Below are positions 53,381-62,654 of a DNA stretch of 64,000 nucleotides, piece after piece. The notes below the pieces were generated by a model. That model did no database searches. It had not been told where the DNA came from and saw nothing but the letters and a program-made list of their open reading frames with translations. Numbering within the stretch: position 1 is the first letter of the stretch; every line of letters begins with the position of its first letter. Position numbers and translations under genes: made by a program. The DNA lies in contig NZ_JAYWXI010000008.1 in the NCBI RefSeq assembly GCF_036016955.1, positions 71,543-135,542 on the forward strand, given 5' to 3'. The DNA is from JAYWXI01 sp036016955. Its GTDB lineage: Bacteria; Bacteroidota; Bacteroidia; Flavobacteriales; Weeksellaceae.

Positions 53381-54232
53381 ATGAATATTGCCGTCGTAGG
53401 CGTGGGACTCATCGGAGGATCCATGATGCTGAAACTGAAAGAAAAACAAGCCGTAACCACCGTTTTCGGCATCGACCGTAATGAAAACCACCTGAAAACA
53501 GCTTTATCCCGAGGAATCATCGATCAATGTGCGAACCTCGAAGAAGGCGTAAAAAAGGCTGACCTCATCCTTATCGCTACCCCCGTAGACACTACCCAAA
53601 CGCTGCTTCCAAAAGTGTTGGATTTGGTTGATTCGAAAAAAACCGTCATGGATGTCGGGTCCACCAAAACTGGCATTACCACTCAGGTGGAATACCATCC
53701 CATGCGCTCCCGATACGTGGCTTTCCACCCCATGTGGGGGACCGAAAATAGCGGTCCCCAAGCCGCTTCAAACGAAAGCTTCAGCGGCCGTGCGGCCGTA
53801 ATCTGCGACCCCGAAAAATCCGCAAAAGACGCTTTAAAAACCGTACTTGAAATCATTGAGACCTTGGAAATGTATCCCGTCTATATGAATGCCGACGCGC
53901 ACGACCTCCATACCGCCTATATCTCCCACATCTCCCATATCACCTCCTACGCTTTAGCCAATACCGTCCTGGAAAAAGAAAAGGAAGAAGACACCATCTT
54001 TCAACTGGCAAGCTCAGGGTTTTCTTCCACCGTAAGACTCGCCAAATCCCATCCCGACATGTGGGTTCCCATCTTTAAGCAAAACAAAGAAAACGTTCTT
54101 GATGTCCTCAACGAGCACCTCGCTCAACTAAGAAAGTTCAAATCCGCATTGGAAAAAGAAAATTGGATTCTTTTGGAGGAACTCATCACTAATGCCAATA
54201 GAATACGAAATCTGTTAGACAAAAAAAGCTAA
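53381..54232 (+). CDS. tyrA: Prephenate dehydrogenase
   Basis: 283 residues. Rossmann loop GVGLIGGS at 7-14, followed by GIDRNENHLK; catalytic-domain motifs FHPMWGTENSGPQ and HDLHTAYISHISHITSYALAN supply the conserved His residues and helix of the family. It oxidises prephenate to 4-hydroxyphenylpyruvate on the way to tyrosine. No ACT domain and no fused chorismate mutase is present. Last gene of the plus-strand series. Confidence 0.92.
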   Translation: MNIAVVGVGLIGGSMMLKLKEKQAVTTVFGIDRNENHLKTALSRGIIDQCANLEEGVKKADLILIATPVDTTQTLLPKVLDLVDSKKTVMDVGSTKTGITTQVEYHPMRSRYVAFHPMWGTENSGPQAASNESFSGRAAVICDPEKSAKDALKTVLEIIETLEMYPVYMNADAHDLHTAYISHISHITSYALANTVLEKEKEEDTIFQLASSGFSSTVRLAKSHPDMWVPIFKQNKENVLDVLNEHLAQLRKFKSALEKENWILLEELITNANRIRNLLDKKS

Positions 54233-54253
54233 AACCCAACAAAGTTTTAGCTC
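54221..54253 (-). terminator. Terminator of the serine dehydratase gene
   Basis: Minus strand AGCTAAAAC, 8-base loop, GTTTTAGCT followed by a T run. It overlaps the 3' end of tyrA on the opposite strand and lies about 110 bases after the sdaA stop. Confidence 0.75.
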
Positions 54254-54361
54254 TTATGAAATTCGGACCTACAAAGGCCTCTTTCCTTTATTCGACTCCC
54301 AATCGGGTTTCACCTCAATAACAAAAGGATAAAAAACATTTAATTCTCGACCAAGCCGCCT

Positions 54362-55780
54362 CTAACATTCCGCCACATTTACCGCAATGGCCAATCCCCC
54401 CTCCGAGGTTTCCTTAAATCGGGCATTCATGCTCTGAGCCGTGTCCCACATCGACTGAATCACATGATCCAAAGACACTTTCGCTTTGGAAGGATCGCTT
54501 TCCAAAGCTATATTGGCTGCCGTAATAGCTTTAATGGCTCCCATGGAATTTCGCTCAATGCAAGGAATCTGAACCAACCCGGCAATAGGATCGCAAGTAA
54601 GCCCCAGATGGTGCTCCATCGCAATTTCAGCCGCCATAAGCACCTGTCCCGGGGTTCCTCCCAAAATCTCGGTAAGCCCCGCCGCAGCCATTGCCGAAGA
54701 AACCCCAATCTCTGCCTGACAGCCGCCCATCGCCGCCGAAATAGTTGCATTTTTCTTAAATAAAGTTCCGATTTCCCCTGCCACTAAAAGAAAACGAATC
54801 ACCGCATCTTCCGAACGGCAGTCGGTAAAAGCCTGAGAATACATCAAAACAGCCGGAATCACCCCGCTGGCCCCATTGGTCGGCGCCGTTATGATTCTTC
54901 CGAAACTGGCGTTTTCTTCATTAACCGCCAAAGCAAAACAAGACACCCATTTATTAATCGTGTTAAACGTAGCTTCCGCTTCCACAACACAATCAAACCA
55001 AGAGTCGGCATCCCGGTAATTTTGGTGCCCCAAAAGTTTCCGATTGAGTTCAGCTGCCCTTCTCGACACATTAAGCCCTCCGGGAAGAATCCCCTCACGG
55101 CTGATGCCCTTGTAAATGCATTCTTTGATTTGCTCCCAAATATACAGAGCCTCCGCATCGGTTTGCTCGCGGGAACGCCAGCTTTCCTCGTTCAGATACA
55201 CCAAGTCCGAAAGACGGGTTAACCCCAATTTACTTATGTTTCTCTGAATATCAGCCCCCGAATGGCAAGGGTATAAAGTCCGAACGCAAACCTCTTCCAT
55301 CGAATTCTCCTCCTTGGTCGCCACAAAACCGCCACCTACGGAATAATAATCCTGCTCCAAATGCGAACCATCTCCAAAAACAGCCTTGAAAATCATCCCG
55401 TTGGGATGAAAATCCAACGACTCCTGCCTATTTAACACCAAATGCTTCCCGTAAACAAAGGGAATCGTCTTTATCCCGCCCAACTTCAATAAATTCGACG
55501 AGCGAATGTCTCGAATTTTATCGTCAATGGTCGAAGTATCAATCGTTTTGAAATTTTCGCCCGAAAGCCCCAGCATCGCCGCAATATCCGTCCCGTGACC
55601 CACGCCCGTTTTAGCCAAAGAACCAAAAAATTCCACATAGACCTCCTCCACATCCCCAATGCTCCGGGTTCTTTTTATCTCGTTCAAAAATAACTCCGCT
55701 GCGTTCCAAGGCCCCATAGTATGGGAACTGGAAGGGCCGATACCGACCTTAATGATTTCAAAAACTGATATAGACTGCAT
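54362..55780 (-). CDS. sdaA: L-serine ammonia-lyase, single-chain iron-sulfur type
   Basis: 472 residues. The N-terminal beta domain starts VGIGPSSSHTMGPWNAAE; the C-terminal alpha domain has AMGGCQAEIGVSSAMA and LTCDPIAGLVQIPCIERN, whose Cys residues hold the 4Fe-4S cluster. It deaminates serine to pyruvate. Single-chain form as in E. coli, in contrast to the two-gene Bacillus form. A TATATTTG box lies at 55810-55803. Confidence 0.94.
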   Translation of the reverse strand: MQSISVFEIIKVGIGPSSSHTMGPWNAAELFLNEIKRTRSIGDVEEVYVEFFGSLAKTGVGHGTDIAAMLGLSGENFKTIDTSTIDDKIRDIRSSNLLKLGGIKTIPFVYGKHLVLNRQESLDFHPNGMIFKAVFGDGSHLEQDYYSVGGGFVATKEENSMEEVCVRTLYPCHSGADIQRNISKLGLTRLSDLVYLNEESWRSREQTDAEALYIWEQIKECIYKGISREGILPGGLNVSRRAAELNRKLLGHQNYRDADSWFDCVVEAEATFNTINKWVSCFALAVNEENASFGRIITAPTNGASGVIPAVLMYSQAFTDCRSEDAVIRFLLVAGEIGTLFKKNATISAAMGGCQAEIGVSSAMAAAGLTEILGGTPGQVLMAAEIAMEHHLGLTCDPIAGLVQIPCIERNSMGAIKAITAANIALESDPSKAKVSLDHVIQSMWDTAQSMNARFKETSEGGLAIAVNVAEC

Positions 55781-55802
55781 TTTTCTTTGGTGAATTGACC
55801 CA

Positions 55803-55810
55803 CAAATATA
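55803..55810 (-). promoter_or_regulatory. Candidate -7 box for sdaA
   Basis: Minus strand TATATTTG, exact TAnnTTTG match, 22 bases before the ATG. Confidence 0.45.
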
Positions 55811-55890
55811 ATATTATTATTGATTTATTCACCCGATGCCCGCGCTTTCCTCAAACAAAGGCATTAACCTTCTAAAAATAAAGCATTTAA

Positions 55891-56562
55891 TCACAAAGGC
55901 ACTCCATTGGAATACGAACGATCGCCGAAAATAGCCGAGCCCACCCTCACCGAATTCGCACCACAATCCACCGCTAAAGGAAAATCTCCACTCATGCCCA
56001 TAGAAAGCGTTTGGAGCGGATGTTGCAAAGCCAAACGATCGTAAAGGCTCTTGAGGAAACAAAATTCTCTCCTGATTTGCTCTCGATCGTCCGTAAAAGT
56101 AGCCATCCCCATCAATCCCGTAACAACCACATGAGGAAAAGCCCCCTCTAACCATTGGTGGAAAAGCGTTTCGGCCACCGAAGACTCCAACCCAAATTTG
56201 GTATCTTCCTCCGCAATTTTCACCTGCAACAAAACCTTGATTTTCCTCCCGTATCTGGCCGCTTGTTTGTCGATTTCCCTAAGGAGTTTTTCACTGTCTA
56301 CGCTTTGAATCGTATCCACAAATTCGGCAATGTATTTCACCTTATTAGTCTGCAAATGACCAATCAAATGCCACTGAATATCCTTAGGCAGCAAAGGGTA
56401 TTTTTCCACCAATTCCTGAACCTTGTTCTCTCCGAAAATCCGCTGCCCACAGTCGTAAATCGTTTTTATTTTTTCCACCGGATGAGTTTTGGAAACCGCC
56501 ACCAACTGAACCTGCGGTGGAAGCTGAGAGAGAACCTCATCGTAGTTTGCCTTTAACGCCAT
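55891..56562 (-). CDS. YggS/PROSC-family pyridoxal-phosphate homeostasis protein
   Basis: 223 residues from the ATG at 56562; the ORF reaches 56586 but that ATG lies upstream of the predicted transcript start. The PLP lysine is K25 in LVAVSKTHP, followed by IFGENKVQEL and WHLIGHLQTNKVKY, then LLQVKIAEEDTKFG and LSMGMSGDFPLAVDCGANSV with the phosphate site. A PLP-binding protein that buffers the cofactor; no catalytic reaction is known. Confidence 0.93.
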   Translation of the reverse strand: MALKANYDEVLSQLPPQVQLVAVSKTHPVEKIKTIYDCGQRIFGENKVQELVEKYPLLPKDIQWHLIGHLQTNKVKYIAEFVDTIQSVDSEKLLREIDKQAARYGRKIKVLLQVKIAEEDTKFGLESSVAETLFHQWLEGAFPHVVVTGLMGMATFTDDREQIRREFCFLKSLYDRLALQHPLQTLSMGMSGDFPLAVDCGANSVRVGSAIFGDRSYSNGVPL

Positions 56563-56573
56563 TCTTTTTTCTG

Positions 56574-56604
56574 CAAATTTAAACAATGCCTAACGGTTCG
56601 CCAA
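56574..56604 (-). promoter_or_regulatory. Promoter of the YggS-family gene
   Basis: Minus strand TTG (56604-56602), 20 bases, TAAATTTG (56581-56574). It predicts a transcript start near 56568, just before the ATG at 56562. Confidence 0.65.
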
Positions 56605-56636
56605 AACCGAAAATCACTCTATGCCTACGCTCTACT

Positions 56637-56966
56637 TTAATGAGAAGAAACCATTTTAAGCCCTATTACCGACGCAATGAGAGTTAACAGAAAAAAAAGC
56701 CTCCAAAACGTTACCGGCTCCCTTAAAACCAATACCCCAAACAAAACCGTTCCTACCGCCCCAATACCAGTCCATACGGCATAAGCCGTCCCTATCGGCA
56801 GCGTCTGCGTAGCCTTCAATAGCAGCGTCATGCTCAAAGTCAAACAAACCACAAACCCCAAATACCACCAATACACCGCATTTCCCGTGGCCATCTTGGC
56901 CTTGCCGAGGCAAGCCGCAAACCCCACCTCGAAAAGCCCCGCAATAATCAAAATTATCCAATTCAT
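56637..56966 (-). CDS. sugE: Small multidrug resistance transporter, SugE/Gdx type
   Basis: 109 residues with four membrane helices. The essential Glu is E13 in AGLFEVGFAACLGKA, the SugE/Gdx version of the SMR signature, followed by PIGTAYAVWTGIGAVG and the usual fourth helix. Members export guanidinium or small quaternary amines by proton exchange. The gene starts 11 bases after the sirtuin gene's stop on the same strand, so the two are co-transcribed. No guanidine riboswitch is visible upstream. Confidence 0.88.
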   Translation of the reverse strand: MNWIILIIAGLFEVGFAACLGKAKMATGNAVYWWYLGFVVCLTLSMTLLLKATQTLPIGTAYAVWTGIGAVGTVLFGVLVLREPVTFWRLFFLLTLIASVIGLKMVSSH

Positions 56967-56977
56967 CTGCTCAAACC

Positions 56978-57670
56978 CTAATGTTTAAACTCACTCAAAA
57001 GTTGCTCCTGCAGCCGCTTCATCCCCTCCGTTGCCGAACAACGAAAATAATGAGCCCGCCCCAATATGCCCTCCTCCAAATGAGGATCAATCACGTATAT
57101 TTTACTGTTCCGAGGCACTTCATGCACCAACCCCGCCGCCGGATAAACCTGAAGCGAAGTTCCCACCACCAAAAAAACATCCGCTTGGGAAACCCAAACC
57201 GCCGCTTCTTCAATGTTCGGAACCACCTCTCCAAACCATACAATATGAGGACGAAGTTGCCGCCCTTTCTCATCCGTATCGCCAAGATTCAAATCTTGAT
57301 CCCAATGCATCACCGGTGCCTCCGCCCCCGAAGGACGAACTTTCAATAACTCCCCGTGAAGGTGAAGCACCCTGCTCGACCCCGCACGTTCATGCAAATC
57401 ATCCACATTCTGGGTAATGATCCAAACGTCATAATAGTCCTCCAATGCCGAAAGAATACGATGGGCCTCATTCGGTTCAACCTCCTTTAACTGTCTCCGC
57501 CTGAGGTTATAAAAATCCAAAACCAACGAAGGATTCCTTGCAAAACCTTCGGGAGAAGCAACGTCCTCTATACGGTGATTTTCCCACAATCCACCGTAAT
57601 CCCGAAACGTTTTGATCCCACTCTCGGCGGAAATTCCCGCTCCAGACAAAACCACCAATTTCTTTTTCAT
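56978..57670 (-). CDS. cobB: Sirtuin-type NAD-dependent protein deacylase without zinc ligands
   Basis: 230 residues from the ATG at 57670. GAGISAESGIKTFR (10-23), TQNVDDLHERAG (86-97), catalytic H105 in HLHGELLKV, VWFGEVVP and GTSLQVYPAAGL are class III sirtuin motifs; Y54 and R57 in FYNLRRRQL are the residues that bind succinyl/malonyl lysine. The segment 110-140, where CobB normally has its zinc-binding Cys residues, has none; the only Cys lies near the C-terminus. It should still bind NAD. Co-transcribed with sugE. Confidence 0.9.
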   Translation of the reverse strand: MKKKLVVLSGAGISAESGIKTFRDYGGLWENHRIEDVASPEGFARNPSLVLDFYNLRRRQLKEVEPNEAHRILSALEDYYDVWIITQNVDDLHERAGSSRVLHLHGELLKVRPSGAEAPVMHWDQDLNLGDTDEKGRQLRPHIVWFGEVVPNIEEAAVWVSQADVFLVVGTSLQVYPAAGLVHEVPRNSKIYVIDPHLEEGILGRAHYFRCSATEGMKRLQEQLLSEFKH

Positions 57671-57725
57671 ATTCTTGCTTTCGGGCAAGTTATGAAAAAA
57701 TCTAAAAAGAAAACGAATTTCCTCC

Positions 57726-60272
57726 TTAGCTTCTCTCGGAAGGTTCCAGCCGAACCGAATTAAGCCTCAAAGCATTAAACAAAACCGAAACCGAAGAAAA
57801 ACTCATGGCCGCCGCCGCAATCATCGGGCTGAGCAATACACCAAAAACAGGATAAAGCAGCCCCGCCGCCACCGGAACCCCCACCGAATTGTACACAAAG
57901 GCAAAAAATAAATTTTGCCTGATATTAGCCTGCAGTTTTTCACTCAGGAGACGAGCTTTCGCTACCCCTAAAATATCGCCTTTCAATAAAGTGATTTCGG
58001 CCGTTTCAATAGCAATATCGCTTCCCGTTCCCATCGCAATCCCCACATCCGCCTGCGCCAAAGCCGGAGCGTCATTAATGCCATCGCCCGCCATAGCCAC
58101 TACCACCCCTCGACGTTGCAATTCCTTCACCTTTTCCCTTTTGTCCTGAGGAAGACTCTGCGCCTGAAACATCCCAATACCCAAAGCCTGAGCCACCGCC
58201 CGCGCTGCCGATTCGCCGTCGCCCGTCATCATTATCACCTCAACCCCCCGTCGCTGCAAAAAATCAACGGCTTCCGCCGCTTCGGCTTTAAGAGGATCCG
58301 AAAACGCAATGTACCCCAAAACCCTTCTTTCCTTAACCAAATAAGACAAAGTCTTCGCCGCCGCCAAAGCACGTTCGGCTCCCTGTTTCACTTCCGTAGG
58401 AATCGCCACCCCGTAGTCTTCCAGCAAAGCCCTGTTTCCAAACAAAACTTCAACCCCTTCGATTTCTCCCCGAAGGCCTTTCCCTGAAAGATTTTCAAAA
58501 TTCTCAACCTTTATCTCAGTAACCCCGCCGCTTGCTCGACAAGCCGCCAAAACCGCCCCCGAAAGCGGATGCCCCGAATGCCGGTTTAACGATGCCGCAA
58601 GCCTCAAAATCGAGTCTTCCCCGCCCTGCCGTAAAGCAAAAACCTCATCCACCTTGGGGCGCCCCTGAGTTAAAGTCCCCGTCTTATCGGTAATCAAGAC
58701 CTCAATTTTGTTCATCTTCTCCAAAGCCTCAGCATTTTTGATAAGAATACCGTTTCGGGCCCCTTTCCCAATCCCTACCATCAAACTCATCGGCGTCGCC
58801 AACCCCAAAGCACAAGGGCAAGCCACAATAAGCACTGCCACCGCATTAACCAAAGCTAAAACCATACGGTTTTCCCCTCCAAATACCAACCACAAGATAA
58901 AAGTCAGCACAGCCACCCCAATAACCACAGGAACAAAAATCCCCGCAACCCTGTCCGCTAATTTCTGCATAGGCGCTTTGCTCCGCCCGGCTTGCCTAAC
59001 CATCTCCACAATTTTAGCCAAAAGCATATCGTTTCCGATTTTCTGCGCCTCCATAAGAAACGTTCCGTTTCCGTTAAGCGTTCCGCCCACCACGGCATCC
59101 CCTTGTTGCCGCTCCAAAGGAATCGATTCGCCCGTAATCATACTCTCGTCCACCGTCGAATACCCTTCCGTAATACGACCGTCCACCGGGATTTTCTCAC
59201 CGGGTTTCACCCTCAAAAAATCCCCAATGCGCACCTGAGCCACCGGTACTCTTTTTTCCTGACCATCGCATACGACATTCGCCTCATCAGGGGAAAGCCT
59301 CAGCAACTCCTCTATCGCCTGTCCCGTTTTCCGATGAGCCCGGGCTTCCATCCATTGCCCCAAAATCACCAAAGTCAAAATAACGGCGACCGCCTCGAAA
59401 TAAAAAGGCGCCTTCCCATGTTGAAACATAGCCAAAGGAAGAACTCCCGGAAAGAACAATGCCACCAAACTAAACGAAAAAGCCGCCGCGACCCCCAAAG
59501 TAATCAAAGAAAACATGTTAAGATGCCCCGTCTTAAACGATCGCCATCCCCGAACCAGCAAAAACCACCCCGAATAAAAGATAACCGGAAGCGTGAAAAC
59601 AAGTTCCAAAAAGCCCTGAACCGAAGAGGAAAACGGCCAATGAAAATGCATCCCCCCCATGGATAAAATGAAAACCGGAAGCGTAAACCCTAACGCCCAC
59701 CAAAGTTTCCGTCCCAAAACAACAAGCGTATCCTCCTCTTCGCCAGCCGCTTCTCCCGAAGGAATCCTAACCAAATCCATTCCGCAAACCGGACACCCCA
59801 CATTACTTTCGTATGTTCGGTCCCCTTCGCAAAACATCGGGCAATAGTAGCGTCCTGCATGGGCTTTTTCGTCCATCACAAGAGGTGGCGGCTCCAAAAC
59901 AGCCTCGCCTTTTTCTTCAATAGGCACCAAGTACATCCCGCAAACCTTACAACGTTCGCCCTGACGAAAATACACTTTCTCGCCCTCGCATTCCATCGGG
60001 CAATAATAAACCGAACTTGGAGATACCCGCTCCTGAGGCGGTAAAAAAGAAGACGGCCGATTCGGATCTTCCAACCGGTAATGCCCCGCTCTTTCCAAAA
60101 GGGCATTGAGCTCGTCCAACGAAACCTCCCGCACAGACGAAATCACGGCACTCTGTGCCTCCAAGTCAACCTCTACCGAAATTCCCTCGCCCTGATTCAG
60201 TGCCTCGGTAACCTTTCCGACACACCCCGAGCAACTCATCCCCAAAACTTTATAACGACTAATATGCATCAC
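57726..60272 (-). CDS. copA: Copper-transporting P-type ATPase
   Basis: 848 residues. An HMA domain with C14/C17 (GMSCSGC), then two heavy-metal-binding modules near 89-113 (YYCPMECEGE, CKVCGMYL) and 142-166 (YYCPMFCEGD, CPVCGMDL), eight membrane helices, the metal site CPC (485-487), the phosphorylation site DKTGTLTQG (D529), HPLSGAV and GDGINDAPALAQADVGIAMG. It exports Cu(I) from the cytoplasm. The doubled CPM/CGM module is common in Bacteroidetes and may take metal from periplasmic carriers. No Cu regulator is adjacent. Confidence 0.94.
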   Translation of the reverse strand: MMHISRYKVLGMSCSGCVGKVTEALNQGEGISVEVDLEAQSAVISSVREVSLDELNALLERAGHYRLEDPNRPSSFLPPQERVSPSSVYYCPMECEGEKVYFRQGERCKVCGMYLVPIEEKGEAVLEPPPLVMDEKAHAGRYYCPMFCEGDRTYESNVGCPVCGMDLVRIPSGEAAGEEEDTLVVLGRKLWWALGFTLPVFILSMGGMHFHWPFSSSVQGFLELVFTLPVIFYSGWFLLVRGWRSFKTGHLNMFSLITLGVAAAFSFSLVALFFPGVLPLAMFQHGKAPFYFEAVAVILTLVILGQWMEARAHRKTGQAIEELLRLSPDEANVVCDGQEKRVPVAQVRIGDFLRVKPGEKIPVDGRITEGYSTVDESMITGESIPLERQQGDAVVGGTLNGNGTFLMEAQKIGNDMLLAKIVEMVRQAGRSKAPMQKLADRVAGIFVPVVIGVAVLTFILWLVFGGENRMVLALVNAVAVLIVACPCALGLATPMSLMVGIGKGARNGILIKNAEALEKMNKIEVLITDKTGTLTQGRPKVDEVFALRQGGEDSILRLAASLNRHSGHPLSGAVLAACRASGGVTEIKVENFENLSGKGLRGEIEGVEVLFGNRALLEDYGVAIPTEVKQGAERALAAAKTLSYLVKERRVLGYIAFSDPLKAEAAEAVDFLQRRGVEVIMMTGDGESAARAVAQALGIGMFQAQSLPQDKREKVKELQRRGVVVAMAGDGINDAPALAQADVGIAMGTGSDIAIETAEITLLKGDILGVAKARLLSEKLQANIRQNLFFAFVYNSVGVPVAAGLLYPVFGVLLSPMIAAAAMSFSSVSVLFNALRLNSVRLEPSERS

Positions 60273-60470
60273 TCCATTCTTTTAAAAATCAAATAAAAAC
60301 TCAATAATCCTTACAAAGATGGGAAATATTAAGGAGAATAAAACCATCCTTCCCTCATTGATTTTTCAAACGCATTACCCCTCCAAACTCTAAATTTTAT
60401 TTCTCCTGACCCTTTATGGAATCTTTTTTGATAATAAAACTTTACTTAACAATTAAAATTATTAAAAATA

Positions 60471-61169
60471 ATGAACCGACTATTCACTACCCTGTTTCTT
60501 TTGGTCTTTACCAGTCTGACCTTTGCCCAAAAAAACTTTATCGACCGCCCCTACATCGAAATAGCGGCTCACGCAGACACGCTGGTCGTCCCCGATAAAA
60601 TTTACATTGCCATCACCATTGACGAAGCAGACACCAAAAACAAAAAATCCGTAGAACAGCAAGAGAGAATAATGGAGAGTACCCTAAAAAAACTCAATAT
60701 CAATACCGAAAAACAACTCTCTCTTTTGGATGCCACCAGTAATTTTAAAAACTACTTTCTGCGCGGTCAGAACATAATTAAATCGAAAAGGTATTCCTTG
60801 CAAGTCTCCAACGCCGTTACCGCAGGCCGAGTACTCGCCGAACTGGAAAATGCGGGCATTGCCAACACTTCCATCGAAAAAACAGAATACTCCAAAGCCG
60901 ACGAACTCGTACTGGGACTTAAAGCCAAAGCCCTAAAAAAAGCCAAAACAACCGGTGAAATCTTAGCCAAATCCATCGGTCAAAAAATCGGTAAAGCATT
61001 ATATATCAGTGACAAAAACTACTCTTCACTGCAAGGTCAAGCGCTCGGTTTGCGAATAAAAACCAGCGAATTAGCCTTAATGGCCGATTCGGCACCAGAG
61101 CCCATTAGCATTGATTTTGAAAAAATAAAATTTAATGTCAGCCTGAATGTCACTTACGAATTGGATTAA
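60471..61169 (+). CDS. SIMPL-domain (DUF541) periplasmic protein
   Basis: 232 residues with signal peptide MNRLFTTLFLLVFTSLTFA-Q. RPYIEIAAHADTLVVPDKIYI and IDEADTKNKKSVEQQ open the SIMPL/DUF541 fold; GIANTSIEKTEYSK and KALKKAKTTGEILAKSIGQ continue it. Family members include E. coli YggE and the oxidative-stress-related SIMPL; their biochemical role is not settled. Transcribed alone. Confidence 0.9.
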   Translation: MNRLFTTLFLLVFTSLTFAQKNFIDRPYIEIAAHADTLVVPDKIYIAITIDEADTKNKKSVEQQERIMESTLKKLNINTEKQLSLLDATSNFKNYFLRGQNIIKSKRYSLQVSNAVTAGRVLAELENAGIANTSIEKTEYSKADELVLGLKAKALKKAKTTGEILAKSIGQKIGKALYISDKNYSSLQGQALGLRIKTSELALMADSAPEPISIDFEKIKFNVSLNVTYELD

Positions 61170-61192
61170 AAAAATGAAAATTAAAAAAAACT

Positions 61193-61222
61193 AAAAAGCG
61201 AAGAATAAACTCTTCGCTTTTT
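61193..61222 (+). terminator. Terminator of the SIMPL gene
   Basis: AAAAAGCGAAGA, 6-base loop, TCTTCGCTTTTT, 23 bases after the stop. Confidence 0.9.
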
Positions 61223-61379
61223 CATTCCTCCAAGACCAAACCAAAGACTCCCTAAGCCCTCCTCCATCCAAGCATCCCTTTCCTCTTTTTAGAGGCAAAT
61301 TTACCCCTCGTTCCATAGTTAGGAATAATTTTTGCTGCATAAGCGAAAAATACATTTTTATAACCCGTAAATAAACATC

Positions 61380-62564
61380 ATGCAAAAAATACTTATTGTC
61401 GAAGACGAAAAAGCAATCTCCGGAGTCCTGAAAGACATTTTGTCCGATGAACTCGAAAACTACGAATTCGTATTAGCCGAAGACGGCTTAGAAGGCTACA
61501 AAAGTATTGAAAAAGAAGATTTTGCATTGGTCATATCGGATATAAAAATGCCTAAACTCTCTGGTTCGGAACTTCTAAAGCAAGCTTTGGCACTAAAGCC
61601 CTACACCACTTTTGTAATGATTTCCGGCCATGCCGATATTGATACCGCCGTAAACTGCCTAAAAGACGGCGCCTACGATTTCATTTCAAAACCAATCGAC
61701 ATCAATCGACTGATTACCAGCGTAAAAAACGCTTTAGACAGAGAAAAACTCACCAAAGAGAATCAAACCCTCCAAAACGAAAATAAAACCCTAAAGAAAA
61801 AAGTAAACAAAAAATACCAAATGGTCGGCGAAAGTCCTGCACTGAAAAAAATACAGACCATGATTGACAAAGTGGCTTCCTCCGACGCCCGAGTCCTAAT
61901 CACCGGTCCCAACGGCGCAGGAAAAGAGCTGGTAGCCCATGCCATTCACAGCCAAAGTGAACGAAGCAAAGGACCCATGGTGGAAGTGAATTGCGCCGCC
62001 ATTCCCTCCGAACTTATCGAATCGGAACTCTTCGGCCATGTCAAAGGTTCTTTCACCGGAGCCATAAAAGACAAACAAGGCAAATTCGAACAAGCCCATA
62101 ACGGAACCTTATTCTTGGACGAAATCGGCGACATGAGCCTGGTGGCACAAGCCAAAGTGTTAAGAGCCCTCCAAGAAAGCAAAGTTTCGCCCGTTGGAAG
62201 CGACAAAGAAATCAAAGTCGACGTGCGCGTATTGGCCGCCACCAATAAAAACATGCAAAAAGAAATCGAAGCCGGACGCTTCCGCGAAGACCTTTACCAT
62301 CGACTTTCCGTAATCGAAATCTATGTTCCCGCATTAGACGAAAGAAAAGAAGACATTAAACTCTTGGTGGAACACTTCGCCAAAACCATTGCCGAAGAAC
62401 AAGGAAATGCCATAAAGAAATTTGAAGACAGCGCCATCAAAGCATTGGAAACCTACCCTTGGACCGGAAACATCCGAGAACTAAGAAACGTCGTCGAACG
62501 CTTAATCATCCTGGGGGACAACCCCGTCTCCGCCGATAACGTGGCCGCTTTTGTAAGAAAATAA
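61380..62564 (+). CDS. NtrC-type response regulator without DNA-binding domain
   Basis: 394 residues. Receiver domain 1-120 with phospho-acceptor D54 (VISDIKMP) and K104; a coiled-coil linker 123-145 (KENQTLQNENKTLKKKVNKK); sigma-54 AAA+ domain 148-390 with Walker A TGPNGAGKE (175-183), GSFTGA (223-228, in place of GAFTGA), Walker B LFLDEIGD (244-251) and the Arg-finger region GRFREDLYHRL. It stops at AAFVRK without the usual Fis-type helix-turn-helix. The family in flavobacteria often lacks this domain. No histidine kinase is beside it. Confidence 0.92.
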   Translation: MQKILIVEDEKAISGVLKDILSDELENYEFVLAEDGLEGYKSIEKEDFALVISDIKMPKLSGSELLKQALALKPYTTFVMISGHADIDTAVNCLKDGAYDFISKPIDINRLITSVKNALDREKLTKENQTLQNENKTLKKKVNKKYQMVGESPALKKIQTMIDKVASSDARVLITGPNGAGKELVAHAIHSQSERSKGPMVEVNCAAIPSELIESELFGHVKGSFTGAIKDKQGKFEQAHNGTLFLDEIGDMSLVAQAKVLRALQESKVSPVGSDKEIKVDVRVLAATNKNMQKEIEAGRFREDLYHRLSVIEIYVPALDERKEDIKLLVEHFAKTIAEEQGNAIKKFEDSAIKALETYPWTGNIRELRNVVERLIILGDNPVSADNVAAFVRK

Positions 62565-62592
62565 TTCCTAAAGCAAATTTTAAATTAATTTT

Positions 62593-62622
62593 TAGGCGTT
62601 TGGAAAGAGTTCCAAACGCCTA
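62593..62622. terminator. Bidirectional terminator
   Basis: TAGGCGTTTGGAA, loop AGAG, TTCCAAACGCCTA between the convergent regulator and MFS genes; T-rich sequence follows on the minus strand side as well. Confidence 0.8.
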
Positions 62623-62654
62623 TTTCATGCAAACGCCTCCATCAAAAGTGTTTC

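Noticed and set aside
54228..54253. Hairpin as tyrA terminator
   Set aside because: On the plus strand no T run follows; the T run is on the minus-strand side, so it was assigned to the serine dehydratase gene.
56656..56961. Second open frame overlapping sugE on the same strand
   Set aside because: It is the other reading frame of the SMR gene; Gly/Trp/Cys-rich with no helix pattern of its own.
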